Assembly: GCA_051859505.1 (NCBI GenBank)
Contig: JBHYFN010000001.1
Span: 107,703 to 171,702, forward strand
Length of the DNA: 64,000 bases
Source of the DNA: JAFIEN01 sp051859505
Lineage (GTDB): Bacteria > Pseudomonadota > Alphaproteobacteria > Rhodobacterales > Rhodobacteraceae
Direction: 5' to 3'
Shown here: positions 57,851-64,000 of the stretch, in pieces
How positions within the stretch are numbered: position 1 is the first letter of the stretch
Layout of the letters: each line of letters opens with the position of its first letter
The notes under the pieces: generated by a model
What the model was told of the DNA's origin: nothing
Databases searched by the model: none
The model's input: only the letters and a program-made list of their open reading frames with translations
Position numbers and translations under genes: made by a program

Positions 57851-58632
57851 TGGAAACCCTCCTCGCCATCCTGATGCAGACGCGGGCCGCGTTCCTCGAT
57901 GGGTTCAAGCGCGGTTTCCACCGGCACATTGGGGGCGAAGGTCACATTTTCGATGCGCGCCTGGGCATTGTTGGCCCATTTCACGGCGTTGGTGATGACC
58001 TTCTGCACATTGGCGTCGTGATAGGTCGGATAGGTCTCGTGCCCCGGGCGGAAGTAGAAGATCGACCCCGCGCCGCGCTTGTAGGTCACGCCCGAGCGGA
58101 ACACCTCGCCGCCCTGGAACCAGCTGACGAACACGGTCTCGAGAGGGTCGGGAATGCCGAAGGGCTCGCCATACATCTCTTCGTTTTCCAGCTCGAAATG
58201 GTCGGGCAGACCGGCCGCGATCGGGTGATTGCGCGAGGTCAGCCAAAGCCGCTCGCGCTCGCCCGCCTCGCGCCAGGTGAGGTTGCAGGGCGTGCCCATC
58301 AGCCGCTTGAACACCTTGGAGAAATGCCCCGAATGCAGCACGATCAGGCCCATGCCGCTCCAGACGGCTTCGGCCACACGCTCGACCACCTCGTCCTTGA
58401 CCTCGCCATGGGCGGCATGGCCCCACCAGATCAGCACATCCGTTTCGGCCAGCCGCGCGGCGGGCAGGCCGTGTTCGGGCTCCTGCAGGGTGGCGCAGGT
58501 GGCGCTGATCGCGGGATCGGCGTTCAGCGCGTCGGCGATGCACTGGTGCATCCCCTTGGGATAGATCTGCGCGACGACCTTGTTCTTCTGCTCGTGGACG
58601 TTCTCGCCCCAGACGACGGTGCGGATGGTCAT
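57847..58632 (-). CDS. ThuA domain protein
   Basis: 261 aa. ThuA (trehalose-utilisation type) fold: VLIWWGHAAHGEVKDEVVERVAEAVWSGMGLIVLHSGHFSKVFKRLMG, SRNHPIAAGLPDHFELENEEMYGEPF and FRPGHETYPTYHDANVQKVITNAVKWA. Members resemble class-I glutamine amidotransferases but act in sugar metabolism, mostly with Gfo/Idh oxidoreductases as here. It precedes the Gfo/Idh gene, whose start overlaps its stop. Confidence 0.92.
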   Translation of the reverse strand: MTIRTVVWGENVHEQKNKVVAQIYPKGMHQCIADALNADPAISATCATLQEPEHGLPAARLAETDVLIWWGHAAHGEVKDEVVERVAEAVWSGMGLIVLHSGHFSKVFKRLMGTPCNLTWREAGERERLWLTSRNHPIAAGLPDHFELENEEMYGEPFGIPDPLETVFVSWFQGGEVFRSGVTYKRGAGSIFYFRPGHETYPTYHDANVQKVITNAVKWANNAQARIENVTFAPNVPVETALEPIEERGPRLHQDGEEGFH

Positions 58633-58717
58633 TGGACCTCTCCCTCTGATAAGACTCGCCTCGCTAGATGCACCCTGTCTGCCAAGGGCGCAACGGCATT
58701 GTTGGCGCTAACGGCGA

Positions 58718-59482
58718 TTACAGGCCGATCCAGCCGTCCCAGATCAGCTTGAGGCCGACCAGCATCACCATCGCATAGGTGAAGGGATAGAACACCTCGG
58801 CCCGCATCTGCCGGATGATCCAGGCGCCCACGAAGACAAAGACGACCGCGACCGGGATCATGATGGCCGAGGCCGTCAGGTTCGTCGTGTCGAACTGGCC
58901 CAGCGCGAAATAGGGGATGAGTTTCACCACATTGACGATGGCGAAGAACAGCACGCTCGTCCCCGTCAGGATCTTGGGGTCGAGGTTCAGCGGCATCGTG
59001 TAGACGGAAAACGGCGGCCCGCCCGCGTGGGCGACAAAGCTGGTGTAGCCCGCCAGCCCGCCCCAGACCGTGGCCCCCGGCGCGCTGTGGCTGCGCGCCC
59101 TGGACCGGGCGACTCTCCCCTGGGTCGCCCAGCGCAGGACAAAGGCCACCGCGATCACGCCCACGATCAACCGCACCACGGCATCCGAGACGAAAGCCGC
59201 CGTCGCCCAGCCGATCACGATCCCGATGATCGCGCCGGGCATCATCAGGGCAAGCGTGCGGTTGTCCCAGGTCTTCCACCACGCCTTGAGGCTGAAGCCA
59301 TCGGTCACGATTAGGACCGGCAGCAGGATCCCCGCGGCCTGCACCGGCGACATGATCAGCGCCAGCACCGGCACGCCAAGGATGCCGACACCGGCCAGGC
59401 CCCCCTTGGCAAGGCCGATGATGGCCGCGCCCAGAAGACCTATCGCAAAGGTCCAGACGTCGGTGAACGGAGTCCCCGGCAT
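58718..59482 (-). CDS. TauE/SafE (TSUP) family transporter
   Basis: 254 aa with about eight membrane segments. The two repeats start AIGLLGAAIIGLAKGGLAGVGILGVPVLALIMSP and VWGGLAGYTSFVAHAGGPPFSVYTMPLNLDPKILTG, which are hallmark sequences of the sulfite exporter TauE/SafE family. It exports small anions or organosulfur compounds. It lies between the FAH and ThuA genes on the same strand with 33-85 nt gaps. A longer frame overlapping on the same strand is out of phase and ignored. Confidence 0.92.
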   Translation of the reverse strand: MPGTPFTDVWTFAIGLLGAAIIGLAKGGLAGVGILGVPVLALIMSPVQAAGILLPVLIVTDGFSLKAWWKTWDNRTLALMMPGAIIGIVIGWATAAFVSDAVVRLIVGVIAVAFVLRWATQGRVARSRARSHSAPGATVWGGLAGYTSFVAHAGGPPFSVYTMPLNLDPKILTGTSVLFFAIVNVVKLIPYFALGQFDTTNLTASAIMIPVAVVFVFVGAWIIRQMRAEVFYPFTYAMVMLVGLKLIWDGWIGL

Positions 59483-59515
59483 GGGCGCAGCCTTCTTTGT
59501 GCCCGGTCCGCCGGG

Positions 59516-60361
59516 TCAGATGTCGGCGATCACATCCTGCCGCTGCTGGCCCAGCCCCTCGATCCCAAGCTCGACCACCTCGCCCGCCTTGAGGTAGCGC
59601 GGCGGCTTCATGCCCAGCCCCACGCCCGGCGGCGTCCCGGTCGAGATCACGTCGCCCGGATGCAGCGTCATGAACTGCGACAGGTAGCTGACGACATGCG
59701 CCACGCCATAGACCATGGTCTTGGTGGATCCGTTCTGCATCGTCTCGCCGTTCACGGTCAGCCACATCGACAGGTTCTGCGGATCGGCCACCTCGTCGCG
59801 GGTCACGAGCCAGGGGCCCAGCTGGCCGAAGTTGTCGCAGCTCTTACCCTTGGTCCACTGGCCCGCGCGTTCGGCCTGGAAGGCGCGCTCGGACACGTCA
59901 TTGGCCACGGCATAGCCCGCGACGTAATTCAGCGCGTCAGCCTCGGAGACGTATTTGCACTTCGTCCCGATGATGACGGCAAGCTCTACCTCCCAGTCGG
60001 TCTTTTCCGAGGTGCGGGGGATGATGATCGGATCGTTCGGCCCGCAGATGGCGCTGGTGGCCTTCATGAAGATCACCGGCTCGGGCGGGACAGCAAGGCC
60101 GCTTTCGGCGGCATGGTCGGCGTAGTTGAGGCCGATGCAGATGAACTTGCCCGTGCCCGCGACGCAGGGCCCCAGCCGGCTGGCAGGGTCAACGACGGGC
60201 AGCGCCGAAAGATCGACCCCCCGCAGCGCCGCCAGCCCGGCATCCGAGATCACCTCGCCGCCGATATCGGCCACCACGCCCGACAGGTCGCGGATCGTGC
60301 CGTCCGTGGCAAGGATGCCCGGCTTCTCGGCCCCCGGCTCTCCGTGACGCAACAGTTTCAT
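59516..60361 (-). CDS. fumarylacetoacetate hydrolase family protein
   Basis: 281 aa, with the ATG at 60361 (MKLLRHGEPGAEKPGIL). It has the FAH active site: FICIGLNYADHAAESG, VIFMKATSAICGPND, the metal-binding E-x-E in DWEVELAVIIG, VANDVSERAFQAERAGQWTKGKSCDNFGQLGPWLV, and the ending DVISTGTPPGVGLGMKPPRYLKAGEVVELGIEGLG. Related enzymes cleave 2,4-diketo-3-deoxy sugar acids or ureidoglycolate. The neighbouring sugar-type genes favour a sugar-acid role. Confidence 0.93.
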   Translation of the reverse strand: MKLLRHGEPGAEKPGILATDGTIRDLSGVVADIGGEVISDAGLAALRGVDLSALPVVDPASRLGPCVAGTGKFICIGLNYADHAAESGLAVPPEPVIFMKATSAICGPNDPIIIPRTSEKTDWEVELAVIIGTKCKYVSEADALNYVAGYAVANDVSERAFQAERAGQWTKGKSCDNFGQLGPWLVTRDEVADPQNLSMWLTVNGETMQNGSTKTMVYGVAHVVSYLSQFMTLHPGDVISTGTPPGVGLGMKPPRYLKAGEVVELGIEGLGQQRQDVIADI

Positions 60362-60451
60362 GGCTCTCTCCTCCGCCCGCGTGGATATGTTCGGGGGCAA
60401 CCGGTCCGGTATCCGGGGCGGAAAGTCAAGGTCGGGCGGGTGACTGACATG

Positions 60452-61669
60452 TCAGTTTTCGCGCCTTTCGGCCAGCCATGCGGCAGCAGCCTGCCCGGCA
60501 CGTCGCCCGGTGGCCAGGCAGGCCGTCAGAAGATAGCCACCGGTCGGGGCTTCCCAGTCCAGCATCTCGCCCGCGGCGAAAACACCGGGCCGGTCGCGCA
60601 GCATGAGCGCGCCGTCCAGCGCCTCGAAGCGCAAGCCGCCCGCGGTCGAGATGGCCTCGTCGATCGGACGGGGCCCCTCGTGACGGATCGGCAGGGCCTT
60701 GAGGAGGGGTGCCAGGTCATCGGGCAGGGGGCGCCCGAATTCCTGCATAAGCGCCAGGCGCACCGGATCAAGGCGCAGCTGCCTGCGCAGATGCTGCGCC
60801 ACGGTCGCCTTTCCGCGCGGGCGGGCCAGCGCCGCGCGCAGCGCCGGGAGGGACAGATGCGGGACAAGATCCAGACTGAGCGCCGCGCCGTCGCGGATCC
60901 GGGCCGAGACGGCATAGATCCCGCCCCCTTCAAGGCCGCGGGCCGAGATCACGAACTCGCCCCGGACCCTGTGATCGCCCGCCTGAAGCACCGCCGCCTT
61001 GATCGGCTTGCCGAAATGGGGCGCCATGTGAGGCGACCAGCGAATGACAAACCCCATGTTGGCCGGGCGGAAGGGGGCGCAGAGGTGCGGAAGGTGCCGC
61101 GTCCAGCCACCGTCCGATCCGAGCCGCGCCCAGCTGGCCCCACCCAGCGCCAGCACCGTCGCACCCGCCCTGACCGCCACCGGCCCATCGGGCGTGGCGA
61201 AAATGGCCTCCGTGCCCTGCCACCCGTCCCAGCGCCAGCGACTGTGCAAGGCGACCCCCTTCTCGCGCAAGCGCGACAGCCAGGCCCGCAAAAGGGGCGA
61301 GGCCTTCATGGCGACCGGAAAGACCCTGCCGGACGAGCCGGTGAAAACGGGTTGGCCAAGGCCCTCGGCCCAGGTCATGACGGCCCCCGGACCGAAACCC
61401 TCCAGCGCATCCCGCAGGGCGACGGGCAGCGTGACGTCCGGGCCCGCCCCCTCCCCGATGCCGGTGCCATAGGTGGCCAGGAAGGTCGCGAAATCTTCGT
61501 TCTTGGTGATGTTCAGGCCGGATTTTCCCGCCATCAGGAACTTGCGGCCCATTGTCGGCATCGCCTCGGCCAGAAGGACCGACAGACCGGCCTCTGCGGC
61601 CGTTTCCGCGGCCATCAACCCAGCCGGGCCGCCGCCGATCACCAGAAGATCCGTCTCTTCCCTTCTCAT
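60452..61669 (-). CDS. HI0933-like NAD(P)/FAD-dependent flavoprotein
   Basis: 405 aa. FAD-binding VIGGGPAGLMAAETAAEAGLSVLLAEAMPTMGRKFLMAGKSGLNITK (about 9-54) with the R-K-F-L-x-A-G-K-S-G-L-N signature is diagnostic. The end GVFAAGEMLDWEAPTGGYLLTACLATGRRAGQAAAAW is the second FAD motif. The function is unresolved in the family. The start at 61669 has GGAAGG about 10 nt upstream. It sits between the FAH gene and recF, both on the same strand. Confidence 0.92.
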   Translation of the reverse strand: MRREETDLLVIGGGPAGLMAAETAAEAGLSVLLAEAMPTMGRKFLMAGKSGLNITKNEDFATFLATYGTGIGEGAGPDVTLPVALRDALEGFGPGAVMTWAEGLGQPVFTGSSGRVFPVAMKASPLLRAWLSRLREKGVALHSRWRWDGWQGTEAIFATPDGPVAVRAGATVLALGGASWARLGSDGGWTRHLPHLCAPFRPANMGFVIRWSPHMAPHFGKPIKAAVLQAGDHRVRGEFVISARGLEGGGIYAVSARIRDGAALSLDLVPHLSLPALRAALARPRGKATVAQHLRRQLRLDPVRLALMQEFGRPLPDDLAPLLKALPIRHEGPRPIDEAISTAGGLRFEALDGALMLRDRPGVFAAGEMLDWEAPTGGYLLTACLATGRRAGQAAAAWLAERREN

Positions 61670-61712
61670 TGCGGGTCGTCGTCCTTCCTTTCCGGCCCAA
61701 GCGACCAAAGCG

Positions 61713-62828
61713 TCAGGCCGGGGACTGCTCTTCGAGAATCACTGTCTGTCCCGCGTTTTCGGAAACGTGGAAGACCTGACCGCGCGTGCCAAGACTGTCG
61801 AACAACTCCCGTCCCGTGCCCGTCATGAAGGCCTGAGCGCCCAGCCCGCAGATCTCGTCATAGAGCGCGGCGCGGCGCGCGGCATCAAGATGGGCCGCCA
61901 CCTCGTCAAGCAACAAGAGCGGGGGCGCACCGAAGCGGCTTGCCAAGGCGCGCGCATTGGCAAGGATCAGCGAGATCAACAGCGCCTTCTGCTCTCCGGT
62001 CGAACATTCGGCGGCGGGCATTCCCTTGGCCCTCCAGACGGCATGAAGATCGATGCGATGCGGGCCGATCAGGCTGCGGCCCGCCGCCAGATCGCGAGGA
62101 CGGTTCTCGGCGAGCGCCTCGCCGAATGCCTCTTCGGTATCCGGGAGCGGTCCATCCGGATGCGACAGGGCAAGATCGGCGGCCGGGAAGGCCGTCTCCG
62201 CCCCCCCCTGCGCGGCGGCCAGCGCCTCTAGCGCCGCCCTTCGGTTCTGCATGATCTCGGTACCCGCCCGGGCCATCTGCGCCTCAAGTGACCTGTACCA
62301 TGCCGCATCACGGACCATATCCTTGAGCAGGCGGTTGCGCTCGCGCATGGCCTTTTCGTAGTCAAGCACAGACGTGGCATGGGCGGGCAGAAAGCTCATC
62401 GTCGTGCGATCCAGAAAGCGGCGCCGGCCCTCGGCTCCTTCGATCCACAGACGATCCATCGACGGCACAAGCCAGAGAATGGCCGCCAGACTCGCCAGGG
62501 CATTCTGCGAGGCGGTCTTGCCATCGACGCGCAGGCTGCGGGTCTCGCCGGGCTCGGCCCATGTCTCGATCTCGTGTTCGTTTCGGGGGGTGACCAGTGT
62601 CGCCCGGATTTTCCATCCCAGAGGATCCGGCCGCTGCGCGATATCCTGCGGCGCTGCGCGCCGCAGCCCTCTGCCCGGCGAAAGGAACGAAATCGCCTCG
62701 ATCAGATTGGTCTTGCCCGCCCCGTTGGCGCCATGAAGCGCCACGGGGCGACCGTCGAAATCCAGGCTGGCACGACGATGAGAGCGAAAATGCGAAAGCG
62801 TCAGCGACGCCAGTCTCAGAACCGCCAT
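61713..62828 (-). CDS. recF: DNA replication/repair protein RecF
   Basis: 371 aa. RecF loads RecA at gapped DNA with RecO and RecR. The Walker A GANGAGKTNLIEAIS (33-47), FLSPGRGLRRAAPQDIA, the central WLVPSMDRLWIEGAEGRRRFLDRT, and the signature/Walker B STGEQKALLISLILANARAL...LLLLDEVAAHLD are all present. The ATG at 62828 (MAVLRLASLTLSHFRSH) gives the normal N-terminus. It lies downstream of dnaN, separated by a pair of palindromes, the usual dnaA-dnaN-recF order near the origin. Confidence 0.96.
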   Translation of the reverse strand: MAVLRLASLTLSHFRSHRRASLDFDGRPVALHGANGAGKTNLIEAISFLSPGRGLRRAAPQDIAQRPDPLGWKIRATLVTPRNEHEIETWAEPGETRSLRVDGKTASQNALASLAAILWLVPSMDRLWIEGAEGRRRFLDRTTMSFLPAHATSVLDYEKAMRERNRLLKDMVRDAAWYRSLEAQMARAGTEIMQNRRAALEALAAAQGGAETAFPAADLALSHPDGPLPDTEEAFGEALAENRPRDLAAGRSLIGPHRIDLHAVWRAKGMPAAECSTGEQKALLISLILANARALASRFGAPPLLLLDEVAAHLDAARRAALYDEICGLGAQAFMTGTGRELFDSLGTRGQVFHVSENAGQTVILEEQSPA

Positions 62829-62860
62829 CAGGCCTCTCGCAAGGCGGTCGGGGCGGGCGC

Positions 62861-62915
62861 CAAGAATTTTCGTCCGAAAATTCTTGCACTCCAAAATCTT
62901 CGTACGAAGATTTTG
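62861..62915. repeat. tandem AT-rich palindromes between dnaN and recF
   Basis: 62892-62915 is a perfect 24-bp palindrome (core AATCTTCGTACGAAGATT). 62861-62886 has perfect 12-bp arms (CAAGAATTTTCG/CGAAAATTCTTG) around TC. Five bases separate them. They begin 7 nt after the dnaN stop and end 33 nt before the recF start. No U-run follows on the minus strand. The tandem arrangement parallels the pair after pncB. Confidence 0.75.
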
Positions 62916-62921
62916 CGCCCC

Positions 62922-64000
62922 TTACACGCGCATCGGCATGACGACATAGACCGCGCTTGTGTCATTGCCTTCCCGCATCAGCGTCGGATCGCCCGAGGAA
63001 TTGAACAGGAAAACCGCGTTCTCCCTGTCAACCTGGCTCGATATCTCAAGAAGATATCGTGCATTGAACCCGATTTCGAGAGGGTCGTCACCGTAAGCCA
63101 CGGCGAGTTCCTCTTCGGCAGCGCCGGCATCCGGTGCATTGACGGACAGCACGAGCCGATCCTCATCAAGGGTCAGCTTGACCGCGCGGGATCGTTCGGA
63201 AGACACCGTGGCAACCCGGTCCACGGCCCGCGCAAACTCGGCGGCGTCCACCTCGAGCCGCCGGGTATTCCCCTGCGGAATGACCCGCGTGTAGTCGGGA
63301 AAGGTTCCGTCGATCACCTTCGAGGTCAGGGTAATCGCCGGAGTGGCGAAGCGGATCTTCGTCTCGGAAACCGAGACTGCGATCGTCGTGTCGTCATCGT
63401 CAAGCAGCTTGCGCAACTCGCCCACGGTCTTGCGCGGCACGATCACGCCGGGCATCCCCTCGGCCCCATCCGGCAAAGGCGCATCGATCCGGGCCAGCCG
63501 ATGCCCGTCCGTCGCCACGCAGCGCAGCAGCCGTCCGCCCTCGCCTTCGGCCACATGCATGTAGACGCCGTTGAGGTAATAGCGCGTCTCTTCGGTAGAA
63601 ATCGCGAATTTCGACTTGTCGAACAGCCGGCGCAGCACGGCCGCGGGTGCCGCGAAATTCGTGGCATAATCCGAGGAGGCCATCACCGGAAAATCCTCTT
63701 TCGGCAGGGTCGCCAACTGGAAATGCGACCGTCCGGCCTCGATCGACAGGCGCCCGGTTTGCGGATTGTCCGCCAATGTCACAAGTGCCCCGTCCGGAAG
63801 CTTGCGGACGATCTCGTTCAGCAGGACCGCGGCGACTGTCGTCGCTCCGGCGCGTTCGACCTGTGCCGGGGCGCGGTCGACCACCTCGATATCCAGATCG
63901 GTGGCACGGAACTGGACCGAACTGCCCTCCGCCTCGATCAGGACATTGGCGAGGATGGGAATGGTGTTCCGGCGTTCGACAACCGACTGGGCCTGTGCGA
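62922..64000 (-). CDS. dnaN: DNA polymerase III beta clamp, 5' end beyond the window
   Basis: Partial: the frame reads through the right edge, where it begins AQAQSVVERRNTIPILANVLIEAEG, so only about 13-15 N-terminal residues are missing. The clamp signature continues with RLLRCVATDGHRLARIDAPLP, VTLTSKVIDGTFPDYTRVIPQ and ends DPTLMREGNDTSAVYVVMPMRV, the usual DnaN C-terminus. It tethers polymerase to DNA as a ring. dnaA is expected just to the right, together with the origin. Two palindromes follow its stop. Confidence 0.97.
   Translation of the reverse strand, partial: AQAQSVVERRNTIPILANVLIEAEGSSVQFRATDLDIEVVDRAPAQVERAGATTVAAVLLNEIVRKLPDGALVTLADNPQTGRLSIEAGRSHFQLATLPKEDFPVMASSDYATNFAAPAAVLRRLFDKSKFAISTEETRYYLNGVYMHVAEGEGGRLLRCVATDGHRLARIDAPLPDGAEGMPGVIVPRKTVGELRKLLDDDDTTIAVSVSETKIRFATPAITLTSKVIDGTFPDYTRVIPQGNTRRLEVDAAEFARAVDRVATVSSERSRAVKLTLDEDRLVLSVNAPDAGAAEEELAVAYGDDPLEIGFNARYLLEISSQVDRENAVFLFNSSGDPTLMREGNDTSAVYVVMPMRV

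Noticed and set aside
58629..59765. 378-codon minus-strand frame overlapping the TauE/SafE gene in another phase
   Set aside because: Its sequence is Arg/Gly/Asp-rich without motifs, whereas the overlapping phase encodes a textbook membrane transporter.
1..64000. CRISPR arrays, insertion sequences and rRNA genes
   Set aside because: No regularly spaced repeats, transposase motifs, terminal inverted repeats of IS type or rRNA sequence were seen.

Overview
The window looks like chromosome from an alphaproteobacterium of the Rhodobacterales (Rhodobacteraceae/Paracoccaceae). The reasons are the GC-rich coding style, the DUF2125 and DUF4170 families, a lpxK/waaA-like/DUF4170/pmbA block, a flagellar cluster with alphaproteobacterial gene content and CtrA-like sites, and a dnaN-recF end that places the right edge close to the replication origin. 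No genus is claimed. I see no mobile element, CRISPR array, rRNA or prophage.

Layout. (1) 1-14.0 kb is housekeeping: a baeRF protein, an AlkB-type hydroxylase, MutY, a DUF721 protein, a DsbA-like oxidoreductase, a CaiB CoA-transferase, LpxK, a WaaA-like glycosyltransferase, DUF4170, PmbA, two tandem DUF2125 proteins and an SDR. tRNA-Lys(UUU) follows at 14.1 kb. (2) 14.3-33.5 kb is a dense flagellar block in four transcription units: fliF-fliH-fliN-fliP (minus); fliL, two small genes, motA, a large exported protein, a lytic transglycosylase, flhA, fliR, flhB and a FliJ-like gene (plus); flgB-flgC-fliE-fliQ-flgF-flgG-flgA-flgH and a second fliL-like gene (minus); and fliI (plus). (3) 33.6-46.8 kb is metabolic and housekeeping: a PlsC-CdsA-CDP-alcohol transferase triad, a LacI regulator, GNAT, PncB, an SDR, Gph, Rpe, PncA, TrhO, an AbrB-like membrane protein and GyrB. 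(4) 47.4-56.6 kb is a second flagellar block (flgI, flgL, flgK, flgE, motB). Upstream of it sits a four-gene set (unknown protein, TPR/GT9-like glycosyltransferase, DUF6165, FkbM methyltransferase) that may modify flagellin or a surface glycan. (5) 56.8-64 kb holds Gfo/Idh, ThuA, TauE/SafE and FAH genes, an HI0933-type flavoprotein, recF and the 3' part of dnaN.

How the genes work together. The two flagellar blocks encode the MS ring, much of the export gate and ATPase complex, rod, hook, hook-filament junction, L and P rings and stator. FliG, FliM, FlgD, FliK, the flagellins and chemotaxis genes are not here and must lie elsewhere if the flagellum works. TTAA-N7-TTAA-like dyads lie 45-60 nt before fliF/fliL, flgE and motB, which suggests shared control by CtrA.

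The most interesting non-coding signals are two tandem pairs of long AT-centred palindromes, one after dnaN and one after pncB, and a 24-bp inverted repeat whose two arms carry the mirror-image TAG stops of two convergent genes. The most interesting coding observations are a CDP-alcohol transferase with two catalytic Asp positions changed to Asn, a WaaA-like enzyme without the usual catalytic Glu, the uncharacterised exported protein after motA, and the glycosyltransferase/methyltransferase set next to motB.
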